In this document: positions 1 to 8,350 of the stretch, piece by piece
How positions within the stretch are numbered: the stretch's first letter is position 1
Layout of the letters: each line of letters starts with the position of its first letter
Assembly (NCBI GenBank): GCA_007695365.1
Contig: REDV01000123.1
Coordinates: 1-36,661, forward strand
Source of the DNA: Cryomorphaceae bacterium
Lineage (GTDB): Bacteria > Bacteroidota > Bacteroidia > Flavobacteriales_D > SKUL01
Direction of reading: 5' to 3'
DNA: 36,661 nt
The notes under the pieces: generated by a model
Database searches by the model: none
What the model saw: only the letters and a program-made list of their open reading frames with translations
Told to the model about the DNA's origin: nothing
Position numbers and translations under genes: made by a program

Positions 1-95
1 TTCAGACCACTCTCATCTTTCAAAGTGATCCTGGAGTCCCCTCCCATGGACATAAGTTCACTGGCTGAATAATTGCTTAAATCAGGGCCGATCAT
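1..95 (-). CDS. Partial CDS, N-terminal 31 residues only, function unknown
   Basis: An ATG at 95-93 opens a frame that stays open to the window edge. The peptide begins MIGPDLSNYSASELM and includes GGDSRI. The start lies one base beyond the TGA (97-99) of the upstream ATP-grasp gene, so the two are almost certainly translationally coupled and this is the next gene of the same operon. I do not recognise the family from so short a stretch. That the frame is real is supported by the tight coupling and lack of stops; no function can be given. Confidence 0.6.
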   Translation of the reverse strand, partial: MIGPDLSNYSASELMSMGGDSRITLKDESGL

Positions 96-96
96 T

Positions 97-1200
97 TCAT
101 TTTCCTTTCTGAATCACTCCGTGATGTTCGTAAAATTTTCTAACCCCGGGACGCTCTAACAGAGGGCCAAAACATTGTATAATACTCATGTCAGGATTGT
201 AGTTGGCCTCAACAACTAATACTTTTTCACCATCCCAGGCAACGTCCCAACCTACGAATGCCAAAAACTCCAGATGAGATGCCAAATCCTTCATTTGAAC
301 AACAAAACTTGACCAATTCGGAATCACATAGCCCTTGGCACGGAAACCACTATCGGGATGACTATCTTTTGGTACAAAATCTTCTCTACGGCGCGGATAA
401 AGGTAGCCGTGTCCAATCTCTCCAGTGTTCTCATCGACTTTTGCCAGAAACCCACCTTGTTTCCAATTATCTATTACGCCAACATGCGTTGTACCAAACT
501 TGTGAGAAACAGCCGCGATGAATGGCTCTTTGGTATCGGGATCTATCATCGTAATAACCCTCATGGTATTCAGGGAGTGCGGAAATATCTCTCTTGAATA
601 GCCGGACGGAAATACTTTCGGCTGTATGATGGCGCGCCCGAATTTTGAGATAACGCTCGTAAAATCCTTCGGGTCTATTTCGGTCTTACCCACCAGAATT
701 TTCCCTTTTTCTGTGGAATATGAAATGCTCTCTACATTGCGGCCACCACCACCATCTATAGGTTTCACAACATATGTCAACCCTTCAAAGAGACAACCCA
801 AAAAATCATCAATGGAACTAATTTCGCTACCTGTAAAAACGAATTTTCCATTGCGTTGGATAAGAATTAATACTGGAATGACGTCCGCTACTGGATCCAT
901 AAAACGGTAAAAGACAAACTTATCGTGAACTACAATTCGGTGCAGTTTATTGATTCTTTCGGTGAGTATCCGCCTGTCCATATCTGAAATGTAGTCGGCT
1001 GCTTTTTGTCTATCATAATACAGCGCCTTGTCTGAGTGAAATCCACGTCGGTTCCACCATCGCTTGTCTCTGGCAGAAACAACCAAGTCACTACTTCTTA
1101 TCTTTTTTTCGTCTTTGTTAAATACTGGTGAATACAGCGGACGTCTGAGAAAGTAAAGGCCCAGTTCATTCAACAAATACACAAGGTAGGTTTTAATCAT
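97..1200 (-). CDS. ATP-grasp ligase of the sugar-transfer-associated type (ATPgrasp_ST family)
   Basis: A 367-residue protein that likely uses ATP to join a carboxylate to an amine or other nucleophile through an acyl-phosphate; the substrates are unknown. The C-terminal two thirds carry the ATPgrasp_ST hallmarks: a glycine-rich ATP-binding segment (VVKPIDGGGGRN, near residue 146), HSLNTMRV near residue 208, VIDNWKQGG near residue 243, and GWDVAWDG followed by VEANYNPD near residues 318-335, which supply the metal-binding acid and asparagine. The N-terminal 100 residues are basic and less conserved. The family is often found in polysaccharide and exopolymer loci. It follows another ATP-grasp gene after 15 bases and precedes a further gene after one base. 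Its DNA is visibly AT-richer than that of the hydroxyacid dehydrogenase or PrpD genes, so it may have been acquired separately. Family assignment is firm; the reaction is not. Confidence 0.82.
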   Translation of the reverse strand: MIKTYLVYLLNELGLYFLRRPLYSPVFNKDEKKIRSSDLVVSARDKRWWNRRGFHSDKALYYDRQKAADYISDMDRRILTERINKLHRIVVHDKFVFYRFMDPVADVIPVLILIQRNGKFVFTGSEISSIDDFLGCLFEGLTYVVKPIDGGGGRNVESISYSTEKGKILVGKTEIDPKDFTSVISKFGRAIIQPKVFPSGYSREIFPHSLNTMRVITMIDPDTKEPFIAAVSHKFGTTHVGVIDNWKQGGFLAKVDENTGEIGHGYLYPRRREDFVPKDSHPDSGFRAKGYVIPNWSSFVVQMKDLASHLEFLAFVGWDVAWDGEKVLVVEANYNPDMSIIQCFGPLLERPGVRKFYEHHGVIQKGK

Positions 1201-1215
1201 ATCGCCAGACCAATT

Positions 1216-2475
1216 TCATGAGTATGCGGCTTCAATACTTTCATAAATCCCTTTATCATACATACTTTCCCCTTGTTCATTCAGCACATCCAAGCTGTTT
1301 ACTACACGGTGGAGGCTATTGAAAAGCTCTTTCTTTGAATGGGCTTTTACCACGTAAGCTCCTATTCTGCATTTGCTCGCCGTAATCCCCTGAATGTTTG
1401 TATGCGGCGGCTTATAGCCATAATATGCCTTTACGAGCCCTTCTTCCATAAGCTTGTCCATACCTGTTACTTTCACAAATACTCCGGGTAGGGCGTAGAT
1501 GATACCAATGGCCTGATGCAAACCCGAAGGTTGAATCTCCACCCTGTGCGGCACCTCCAAAAACGAATCGATGGTCGCGTCAATGATGTCAAAGCCCGTC
1601 TCGTCAAAAATGGTCTCGTGACTAATTCCGCCCCCGGCTCGTGGCGCAAACTCAATAACATGGATGGTTTCACCAGATACAAATGCCTGGATATGGAGTG
1701 GGGTATTATCGAGTCCGTACATATCTGCCACCTGCTGCGCCGCCTCAACAATTCGTTTTTTGGCATGGGTACTGATGTCCGGAGGCGTAATGGTAGCGTA
1801 GCACTTAATCACATCGTCGGCCTCATTGGCAACACTTAACCTTTCACTCATCATCAAAAGCCTTGCTTCGCCCTTTTCTATGAAGCAATACGCGCTGACT
1901 TCCAGGCCCTCTACTACTTCTTCAACAATGACTTTATCGGTGCGACTGATGGTTTTGGCAAACTCAAAATACTGCGCGAGCTCGTTCTGGTTCTTAACCT
2001 TTTTTACGCCGGCAGACCCACAGGCATCGGCAGGTTTTACCATTAAGGGCCATTTCAAACCTGCTTGTTCCAATTCATTTTGATACTCTACATAAACGAA
2101 GCGCGAGGTAGGCACACCATTTCTACGCATCATTTCTTTCATTTTGCCCTTGTTAGACACCGCAAGAGCTGTTTCATAGCTGTAGGGTTTGGTTAAGCCC
2201 ATTTGCTCGGCTACATAGCACGCGGTAACATTGGCCTGATCAATAGAGCTGCTAATAACCAGTTGTGTATTTAATTCTTTGGCTACCTCCAACACCTTAT
2301 CCATATCGAGCGTGCTTTCCTGCACGTGCAAATGGGCATGCGCTTTTGCCGGCGGGTTGTCGAGGTAATCAAGCAATACTACATAATAACCCCGTTTTTT
2401 AAGATGGTTAATCAAGACGATGTGAGGAGCCGTTCCCCCCAACACCAATGCGACCGGTTTTTGGTTTACATCCAT
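1216..2475 (-). CDS. ATP-grasp domain carboxylate-amine ligase (PurT/carbamoyl-phosphate-synthase-like)
   Basis: A 419-residue protein with a pre-ATP-grasp Rossmann-like N-terminus (VALVLGGTAPH at residues 8-18, LLDYLDNPPA near 34), an ATP-grasp core (PLMVKPADACGSAG near 143-156; VIVEEVVEGLEVSAY near 180) and a metal-binding end of the core (IHVIEFAPRAGGG near 271-283). A C-terminal domain of about 120 residues follows. Proteins of this build ligate an amino acid or similar amine to a carboxylate through an acyl-phosphate. The start overlaps the end of the dehydrogenase gene by 10 bases, which argues for co-translation, and a second, unrelated ATP-grasp gene follows 15 bases downstream. Two ligases in a row suggest two successive amide or ester bonds in one product. 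Substrates cannot be read from the sequence. Confidence 0.83.
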   Translation of the reverse strand: MDVNQKPVALVLGGTAPHIVLINHLKKRGYYVVLLDYLDNPPAKAHAHLHVQESTLDMDKVLEVAKELNTQLVISSSIDQANVTACYVAEQMGLTKPYSYETALAVSNKGKMKEMMRRNGVPTSRFVYVEYQNELEQAGLKWPLMVKPADACGSAGVKKVKNQNELAQYFEFAKTISRTDKVIVEEVVEGLEVSAYCFIEKGEARLLMMSERLSVANEADDVIKCYATITPPDISTHAKKRIVEAAQQVADMYGLDNTPLHIQAFVSGETIHVIEFAPRAGGGISHETIFDETGFDIIDATIDSFLEVPHRVEIQPSGLHQAIGIIYALPGVFVKVTGMDKLMEEGLVKAYYGYKPPHTNIQGITASKCRIGAYVVKAHSKKELFNSLHRVVNSLDVLNEQGESMYDKGIYESIEAAYS

Positions 2476-3434
2476 CGGTTGGCTTCTATAGCTTGGGTTT
2501 GGCCGTGGTGAAACAGGCGAATATTGTTCAATGCGCTGCTCATCATATGGGTAAAGGTTTCTATGGTGAGGCCTCCTACGTGTGGCGTAAGTACGGTGTT
2601 GGGCGCTTTCAGAATGTCTGCGTCGGGCGACAGGGGTTCTTTCTCAAAAACGTCAAGGGCCGCACCAGCCACCTGTCCGGAGTGCAGTGCCTCGGCCAGG
2701 TGCGCTTCGTTTACCAGGGGGCCGCGGGCGGTGTTCACCAGAAACACCCCGCGCTTCATGCGGGCAAGTGTGTCGCGGTTAATCAGTGCGCGGGTGCTTT
2801 CGTTCAGGGGGCAGAGCAGGCAGATTACATCGGAGGTTGCGAGCAGGGTTTCCCAATCGGCGTAGCGCACACCGAGTTCGGTTTCTGCACCGGCCGGCAG
2901 GGGTTGCGGCTTGTAGTACACGCGTTGTACATCAAAGGGCGCGAGCATGCGTGCTACGTGGGTTCCAATGTTTCCCAGGCCCACCAGTCCTATTTGCTTT
3001 CCTTGCAGCGAGTGGCAGCGGAGGCCCGTTTCATTCTTGAGCCATGTGGCATTTTGCGTTTGGGTGTGCACTGGAATGAGTTGGCGCAACAGCGAGAGTA
3101 CCAGCAGCACGGTGTGCTCGGCCACGCTGCGGGCGTTGATGCCCCGGTTTACATACACCGGAATCTGCCGGTTTCGCAGTGCGTCTGCATCCAGTCCGTC
3201 GGTGCCAACCCCGGTTCGTTGCACCATGCGCAGCAAGGGGGCGGCTGCAATCACATCGGCGGTGATGCGCAACCTGCCACTGGCCAGGAAATAATCGGCT
3301 TGGGGGGCGGCGTGCATCAGGGCCTGTGGAGTGGCTTCGGGCAGCGCGGTAAACGTGAAACCCCCGGGCACCAGCGCCTCAACCACTTTCAGGACTTCCG
3401 GGCTGTAGGCATTGGTGAGGAGGATTTGCGGCAC
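2466..3434 (-). CDS. D-isomer-specific 2-hydroxyacid dehydrogenase (phosphoglycerate dehydrogenase-like)
   Basis: A 322-residue soluble enzyme that interconverts a 2-keto acid and a D-2-hydroxy acid with a nicotinamide cofactor. The nucleotide-binding motif GLGNIG is at residues 152-157, and the catalytic triad expected for the family is present: Arg237 in NTARGPL, Glu266 in DVFEKEP and His285 in TPHVGG. The end of the second Rossmann strand reads VYYKP (Lys175) where NAD-specific members normally have an acidic residue, so NADP(H) may be preferred. Length is typical for single-module members without an ACT domain, so it is not a standard biosynthetic SerA. It sits between the TIM-barrel gene (17-base gap) and an ATP-grasp gene (10-base overlap), which suggests it reduces or oxidises an intermediate of this operon's pathway. 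Confidence 0.88.
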   Translation of the reverse strand: MPQILLTNAYSPEVLKVVEALVPGGFTFTALPEATPQALMHAAPQADYFLASGRLRITADVIAAAPLLRMVQRTGVGTDGLDADALRNRQIPVYVNRGINARSVAEHTVLLVLSLLRQLIPVHTQTQNATWLKNETGLRCHSLQGKQIGLVGLGNIGTHVARMLAPFDVQRVYYKPQPLPAGAETELGVRYADWETLLATSDVICLLCPLNESTRALINRDTLARMKRGVFLVNTARGPLVNEAHLAEALHSGQVAGAALDVFEKEPLSPDADILKAPNTVLTPHVGGLTIETFTHMMSSALNNIRLFHHGQTQAIEANRWM

Positions 3435-3451
3435 GCTGTGGTCTTTTTCGG

Positions 3452-4345
3452 TTAGCCGATACTTCCCTTTTCCGACGCCTTTGCTTCGGGGTAGTACTGG
3501 TCAATCATGCGTTTTACGAGGCTTACCTGTTTGGCGCGCTGGCGGGCATCGGCTTCGGTGGTATCCCAACTGTGGGTTTTGGCAACCGATCCGCCGGTTT
3601 TCAGGTAGATGGGTGCAGCCACACGAATCATTTCGGGCACCTCGTAATGGCGGATAAAGCCGCCTGTGGATGCCGGGTTTTCGGTGTGTACATCGATGGG
3701 CACATCAATGGCCTGGCGCATGGAGGCCAGCATCGGAAGCTGAATATCGCGCACGGGGTTGATGGAATTGGCGCCGGTGTTTTGAAGTAAAAAGGCCGAG
3801 CAGGGATTTCCGTGTCCGGTATGGGCCGACACCTTGAAGTGGCATTCGGCGGGAATTTCGCCGTGGCGGCGCATTTCGTTCAACACCCAAAGACAGCCTT
3901 CATCGTAAACGAGGAACCCGCGGCAGCCGAGGTTTACGGCCCGCCGGATATCTTCCATGGCCCGCACAATCTGGTCTTGTCCGCGCAGGCGGTAACCCAT
4001 TCGCTGGCCTTCGGGCGTGTTTACCGATGCGCTGGTGTCGTAGGTGGCGCGCGGACCCACAGCCAGGATGAGTTCAACCTTGTGATCGGCGGCGAGGCTC
4101 ACCATTTCGCGGATGTCGTCGTCGCTCAGCAGCATGATGCCCTTGGTTTGGGTTACCCGGTGAATCACCATTCCGAGGCGGTCAATTTCTTCGAGCAGGG
4201 CTTTCATGGGTTTGGGCCCCTGAATACCCGGAACTTCAAAGCGGTACTGTGCGCCATCGGCAAAGCGTTTGGATGAATCCGGAAGTTGCCACGCGTCGCC
4301 TGCGGGCATCCCGATTTTGCGCAAAAAATCAAGACTTGCTTTCAT
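3452..4345 (-). CDS. Putative TIM-barrel protein, possibly peptidase U32-like
   Basis: A 297-residue protein without signal peptide or membrane segment. Alternating strand/helix segments such as VELILAVGPRA (near 89-99), CRGFLVYDEGCLWVLNEM (near 140-157) and VPIDVHTENP (near 215-224) look like a beta/alpha barrel. The overall character (a GxPAGD start, KRFADGAQYR, then a barrel with a Cys/His-rich mid part) resembles a group often labelled U32-family peptidase or simply hypothetical; the classical U32 signature is not visible to me, so this is tentative. It lies between the PrpD gene (16-base gap) and the hydroxyacid dehydrogenase (17-base gap) in a co-directional block, so a barrel enzyme acting on a small molecule, such as an aldolase, isomerase or lyase, is as plausible as a peptidase. 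Confidence 0.6.
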   Translation of the reverse strand: MKASLDFLRKIGMPAGDAWQLPDSSKRFADGAQYRFEVPGIQGPKPMKALLEEIDRLGMVIHRVTQTKGIMLLSDDDIREMVSLAADHKVELILAVGPRATYDTSASVNTPEGQRMGYRLRGQDQIVRAMEDIRRAVNLGCRGFLVYDEGCLWVLNEMRRHGEIPAECHFKVSAHTGHGNPCSAFLLQNTGANSINPVRDIQLPMLASMRQAIDVPIDVHTENPASTGGFIRHYEVPEMIRVAAPIYLKTGGSVAKTHSWDTTEADARQRAKQVSLVKRMIDQYYPEAKASEKGSIG

Positions 4346-4361
4346 GGGTAGAAGTTTGGTG

Positions 4362-5744
4362 TTACGCCTTTGGGGCGAACAACAGCAAAGGTAATTGTTT
4401 GTGCCAACCCTCGCCGGGGCGGGCAGCTATTTCGAGCACCTCGTTGCAGGTGGTTTCGGCCATACCCCAATCTGTGGCCAGTTCACGAAACTTTGCTTCA
4501 ATGGCCTCGGTGCTCAGGGGGCGCTCAGGTTCACCCAGTGGCAGGTTGATGCGGACCACATGCTCGCTTCCGTTGGTGGTTTGCACACGGACTTCTGCGG
4601 CACGCTCGCGGGGCACGGCCCGGCTCATTTCGTCGTCTGCAAGCACCCTGGTGAGTTGGGTAATGCGCTTTACGTGGGTGTTGGAAAGCGCTGGTTCCGC
4701 AAACTCCTGCTGACCGGCTTTTCCCCACACCAGTGCGGCCGCCACGCTGTAGGGTGTGCTCATTTTGGCGGAGTGTGATCCGGCAATTTGGCGGTGGTCG
4801 TGGCCGGGAATCCCGAGGGCATACGTATGCACTGTTACAGATTGTACATCGCTGTGGTTGAGGGCATGGCGGCTCCGTATGTCTATGGCTGCCTCAATGG
4901 CCGGGTGGCAGTGGCGGCAGGCGGCGTAGGGTTTTCGGTACACTGCATGGATGGCCGGCAGACTTTCGGCATCCGGCAGCAGTTCCTGTGTTTTTGCATC
5001 GCTGCCGACGAGTTGCCGGAGCAGACCTTCGACGCCACCGAGCGGATCATCGGGTCCGGCGTAGCCTGCACGTGCAGTCAGTGCCGCTACGAGGCCGTTC
5101 ATGGCTGCCATGCCGGCGTTGTAGGGCTTCAGGGCTGAATGGTCGCGAATGGCCTTGAGCGTGCCGGCGGTGCTAGCTGCCGCAGCTGCAAGGGCATTTT
5201 TTTGTTCTTGCCCGGAGTAGTTGAGTGCTGTTGCCACCGCCCAGGCCGCACCCAGGGTGCCACAGATTCCGGTGGCGTGGTAGCCGCGTTTTTTAAGCGC
5301 GGGTTGCATGGTGCGCGCCATCCGTATAGTGACTTCATATCCTGCAAGCACTGCGCGGTAGAGTGCATCACCATCAAAAGCATGCACGGAAGCCAGCGGA
5401 ATCAATGCCCCGAGCACAGGTGCGCCGGGATGCACCATGGCAAAGCGCTCGCCGTCGTCCAGCTCGGCCGTATGGGCACTCATGCCGGTAACCAGGGCTG
5501 CTGTGGTTAGCGAGGCATGGGTGCCAAGCCCCATCACTGGCACTGTACCACCGTCGGGATTGAGCTGATGAATAAGCCGCATGGCTTCTTCGCGCTGCTG
5601 CGCGGCTCCTGCAAGGGTCACCCCGATAAAATCCACCAGGCAATGACGCACTGCTTCGCGGTCGGCCGTAGTGGGGTTCTTTTGGATTGCGGCATTGATA
5701 CGGGCCACAAAAGCATCTGTGAGGTTGTCGGAGCTTTGTTGCAT
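4362..5744 (-). CDS. MmgE/PrpD family protein (2-methylcitrate dehydratase-like)
   Basis: A 460-residue protein of the MmgE/PrpD fold, whose members dehydrate, decarboxylate or epimerise tricarboxylate-like substrates (2-methylcitrate dehydratase, cis-aconitate decarboxylase, iminodisuccinate epimerase). Family signatures are clear: LKPYNAGMAAMNGLVAALTA near residues 205-224, YRKPYAACRHCHPAIEAA near 270-287 and STPYSVAAALVWGKAG near 328-343. Length matches the family. Its start codon shares one base with the stop of the upstream C-C lyase gene, so the two are translationally coupled and probably act on consecutive or shared intermediates. There is no methylcitrate synthase or isocitrate lyase beside it, so a role in propionate breakdown is unlikely. 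The exact reaction is not inferable. Confidence 0.85.
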   Translation of the reverse strand: MQQSSDNLTDAFVARINAAIQKNPTTADREAVRHCLVDFIGVTLAGAAQQREEAMRLIHQLNPDGGTVPVMGLGTHASLTTAALVTGMSAHTAELDDGERFAMVHPGAPVLGALIPLASVHAFDGDALYRAVLAGYEVTIRMARTMQPALKKRGYHATGICGTLGAAWAVATALNYSGQEQKNALAAAAASTAGTLKAIRDHSALKPYNAGMAAMNGLVAALTARAGYAGPDDPLGGVEGLLRQLVGSDAKTQELLPDAESLPAIHAVYRKPYAACRHCHPAIEAAIDIRSRHALNHSDVQSVTVHTYALGIPGHDHRQIAGSHSAKMSTPYSVAAALVWGKAGQQEFAEPALSNTHVKRITQLTRVLADDEMSRAVPRERAAEVRVQTTNGSEHVVRINLPLGEPERPLSTEAIEAKFRELATDWGMAETTCNEVLEIAARPGEGWHKQLPLLLFAPKA

Positions 5745-6898
5745 CAGTCGGTGGATTCGCCGAGAATAAGTTTCAGGTATGATTTTTCATCGTCCACCAC
5801 CCCGTAGGCACGCGCCAGGTTTACGATGCGTTTGGCCCAGTTGCGGTGGGGGTTGATTTCGTTCATTTTGTTGGACTTTGCGCTCTTTACCACACCTCCT
5901 TCGGTTCCGAGGATCTGCGATGCATCTTCAAACTCCTCGCGCGTAACGGCCTGCATGGCATTTACAAAGCGTATGTGCGAGGGGTGAATGATGGTTTTAC
6001 CCACAAAGCCGTTGGCTTTGTCGAGCAGTACTTCGCGCAGCAAGCCGTCGATGGCCTCGTTTACGATAGGATTTCGGCTGAGGAGCGTTTGATGAATGTC
6101 GCTTTCGAGCAGGTGTTCCAGATCGTCTTTTTTGTAGGCCAGAAAGTATTCCCAAACCGGCGCCGAAACGGTATAGCCCGTACCTTCCCTGTTGAAGTAG
6201 TTGAGGATATCACTCAGGCAATCGCGCACGGTGAGGATGTCGTAAATGGAAGCATTCATTCCGCGGCGCACGCCAAAGATGGAAGAGAAGTCGGTTCCTC
6301 CCACCCGCACGTTCAGGATCCACTGCTTAAAAGGTTCCATGAGTGTGCGCAGGGCATTCAGTTCGCCCACACGCGTTTCCCGAAAGGCGATGGCGCGGCC
6401 TTCGAGGATGGGCATGGCGTAGAGCGACACGTTGAGGCGTTTGTTGAGATGGTCAAGGCGCCCCAGGTATTCATCGGCATTGCTGCTGTAGAACTTGGGA
6501 AACACAAAGCCGGCCAGCACACGCGCATGACGTTCGTTGAGACGATCGGCAAACTGTCGGAACTGAATGGTGTTGCGCGCCCGAAGGAAGATGAGGGGGG
6601 TATCGTTTACGCTGAGTTTTTCGTCATCCCACGCCTCGTGAATGGTTTCAAGGTGAAAGAGCACGTTGTCTTCGGCAGCGGTTACATCGCGTTCGCGGAT
6701 GGCGTCTTCAAAGTCCATGACGATGGATGTAACGTGGTTCATGTTTCGGGCGATGATTTTGTCCACCACGTTTTTGGTTCCGGGCATGTAGAGGGTGCCG
6801 CCCAGGCAGTATTGCAGGTGATCCTTTTCGGTAAACTTGTTGAAAGCCTCCGGCTCTTTAAAAAAGCTGAATTGCGGGTTGAACTGGTTGTGTTTCAT
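5744..6898 (-). CDS. CitE/HpcH-HpaI-like C-C bond lyase of the type seen in Ter operons
   Basis: A 384-residue TIM-barrel lyase/aldolase. The start matches the larger CitE-like subfamily (C-C_Bond_Lyase): FFKEPEAFNKFT, then LGGTLYMPGTKN near residues 32-43 and SIVMDFEDAI near 58-67. Lyase landmarks are Arg106 in FLRARN, Lys135 in VFPKF, Glu166 in MPILEGR, Asp203 in VGGTDFSS (Glu and Asp being the expected Mg ligands) and a late IIHPSHI segment. The family cleaves or forms C-C bonds next to a carboxylate, often on CoA-linked or phosphorylated acids. Homologues of this subfamily occur with ATP-grasp enzymes in tellurite/Ter-type stress operons, which fits the ATP-grasp genes downstream, but no TerD, TerC or TelA gene is visible here. 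It overlaps the PrpD gene by one base. Family call is firm; substrate unknown. Confidence 0.83.
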   Translation of the reverse strand: MKHNQFNPQFSFFKEPEAFNKFTEKDHLQYCLGGTLYMPGTKNVVDKIIARNMNHVTSIVMDFEDAIRERDVTAAEDNVLFHLETIHEAWDDEKLSVNDTPLIFLRARNTIQFRQFADRLNERHARVLAGFVFPKFYSSNADEYLGRLDHLNKRLNVSLYAMPILEGRAIAFRETRVGELNALRTLMEPFKQWILNVRVGGTDFSSIFGVRRGMNASIYDILTVRDCLSDILNYFNREGTGYTVSAPVWEYFLAYKKDDLEHLLESDIHQTLLSRNPIVNEAIDGLLREVLLDKANGFVGKTIIHPSHIRFVNAMQAVTREEFEDASQILGTEGGVVKSAKSNKMNEINPHRNWAKRIVNLARAYGVVDDEKSYLKLILGESTD

Positions 6899-6940
6899 GA
6901 TGGCACTTCGGCTAATGCGTGTTGTATGGTTTCGACAAAT

Positions 6941-8350
6941 TTAACCTGAGATAATGATTTGCCAGTAGCCTTTTTTCGCGGGGCCCATAAATGATATTCT
7001 ACCTTCTGATTTCAGCCTGGCAATATCCCGAAGAACGGTTCTTTTGGATACATCCAGTTTTCTGGCCAAATCGCTGGTGGTGACCCGTGGGTTGGCCGTC
7101 ATGATTTCTAAAATTCTTCTGTGCCTTTTTTGGCTTGTTTCATCGGTGACATTTTCAGTGACATTTTCAGTGACAATTTCAGTGACATCATCGGGAGAAT
7201 GTTTCGAAGAGCTTATTTTCTGGCGGCTATACTCCAATGTTGCAAGTATCCCATTCGATATTTGCTCCATCTTGAATTTCATCGTAGGATAGGACTCAAT
7301 CTCCTGGCGAACACGAATTAATCCGCTGCCGTATTTTTCAATATCACCTTTCAGATAAAATGCCTCCGCAATAAGTTTGTTCCGGGCATGAGCTTGGTAG
7401 TCATTACGCAATAAATCTTCTACGGTAAGGTTCCCCACCAATTGACCTGGACTGAAAAAAGTGATTTTATTATCAAAAATCTTGATTTGAATGTCGCTCG
7501 GACTCATGTAATCGCGATGTACAACTGCATTTAACAGCACCTCACGAATTGCAGGCAATGGATACTCAAAAATCTCATTCCTTGAGGTTGATGTTCCGGT
7601 AACTTCACTTGCAACCTTGATTTGATTCAAAATATAACTCATTGACTGATTAACCAGGCTAAACAAGTTGCCCCTTAAGAGTTTATCGTCAAGAATAACT
7701 GAAGGACTTTTTAACCTTCCAACGTGTATCGCAAAACCTGTATCCCCTTCACCAAAAAGTAACCATGCAGCATTGGTCACCTGCTTTTTTGAGACCAAAC
7801 GAAGCTTTTTGAGCGCATCATACGAGTTCTCTTCGAGCCGGAATCGATTTCTTGAATTTACGTCTTTTATAAACCTCTGAATGGATTCGGTGTCGAGATT
7901 ATCCCAACTCTTGGTGGGGCTCGGATAAGAATCCCATGATACCTGCAACGACTGCATAGTCAACTGAGTAATCTCTAAAACAGATAAACGGTGGTTTGCA
8001 TTGCCTACACGTTGAAAATATCTGCCTCGAAAAGCTACAGGTTTAACCGGGAACTCCTGCACTTTGAAAGCCACAATTGATTTTCCCTCGAACTCGGTTT
8101 CATCAACGATAGGGACAATTCCTGGCAATGTCTTTCCTTTTATTTCATTAACCCACCGTTGAATCGTCTCCTTCTTTAGGTTGACTCCAGAAATCGAACT
8201 GTCATCATTTACCCCGATTAAGACCGTTCCTCCTTTTGAGTTCGCAAAAGCCGACAATGTCTCAATAACTTCATCTCCAAAACTTGCCTTGAACTCAAGC
8301 TTTTCACCTTCACCGGACGACAGATATTGATGCCATTCTTCAGTATGCAT
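6941..8350 (-). CDS. AlbA_2 (Schlafen-like) / GHKL ATPase-like putative transcriptional regulator
   Basis: A 469-residue protein. The chosen start is the ATG at 8350 (MHTEEWH), because upstream codons only read antisense-frame residues of the aminotransferase gene. Residues about 13-130 form an AlbA_2 domain (LEFKASFGDE, AFANSKGGTVLIGV); the middle has a GHKL/HATPase_c_4-like region (PLPAIREVLLNAVVHRDY near 275-292); a repetitive linker (VTEIVTENVTENVT) leads to a C-terminal DeoR-like helix-turn-helix (TTSDLARKLDVSKRTVLRDI). Such proteins are usually called RecG-like or Schlafen/AlbA_2 regulators, are common in mobile or defence-linked DNA, and are poorly characterised. It overlaps the aminotransferase by 11 bases and is followed by a 42-base gap. 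Its DNA is clearly AT-richer than both neighbours, suggesting insertion into the operon by transfer. Confidence 0.85.
   Translation of the reverse strand: MHTEEWHQYLSSGEGEKLEFKASFGDEVIETLSAFANSKGGTVLIGVNDDSSISGVNLKKETIQRWVNEIKGKTLPGIVPIVDETEFEGKSIVAFKVQEFPVKPVAFRGRYFQRVGNANHRLSVLEITQLTMQSLQVSWDSYPSPTKSWDNLDTESIQRFIKDVNSRNRFRLEENSYDALKKLRLVSKKQVTNAAWLLFGEGDTGFAIHVGRLKSPSVILDDKLLRGNLFSLVNQSMSYILNQIKVASEVTGTSTSRNEIFEYPLPAIREVLLNAVVHRDYMSPSDIQIKIFDNKITFFSPGQLVGNLTVEDLLRNDYQAHARNKLIAEAFYLKGDIEKYGSGLIRVRQEIESYPTMKFKMEQISNGILATLEYSRQKISSSKHSPDDVTEIVTENVTENVTDETSQKRHRRILEIMTANPRVTTSDLARKLDVSKRTVLRDIARLKSEGRISFMGPAKKGYWQIIISG
7146..7193. repeat. 12-bp tandem repeat, four units, inside the AlbA_2 gene
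   Basis: The unit GTGACATTTTCA occurs twice exactly (7146-7157, 7158-7169), once with one change (7170-7181) and once degenerate (7182-7193). On the coding strand each unit gives four residues of a TENV-type linker between the ATPase-like core and the helix-turn-helix. In-frame repeats can change the linker length without breaking the protein. Confidence 0.85.

Noticed and set aside
2448-3455. 335-residue plus-strand frame
   Set aside because: It is antisense to the hydroxyacid dehydrogenase, which has full catalytic motifs; the frame is His/Gly/Cys-rich without domains.
97-6898. Tellurite/Ter stress operon
   Set aside because: The lyase and ATP-grasp types recall Ter operons, but there is no TerD, TerC, TelA or phosphoribosyltransferase in view.
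4362-6898. Methylcitrate or citrate-lyase pathway
   Set aside because: No methylcitrate synthase, methylisocitrate lyase, or citrate-lyase alpha or gamma subunits are nearby.
5846-6949. 367-residue plus-strand frame
   Set aside because: Antisense to the C-C lyase gene; composition is typical of a shadow frame.
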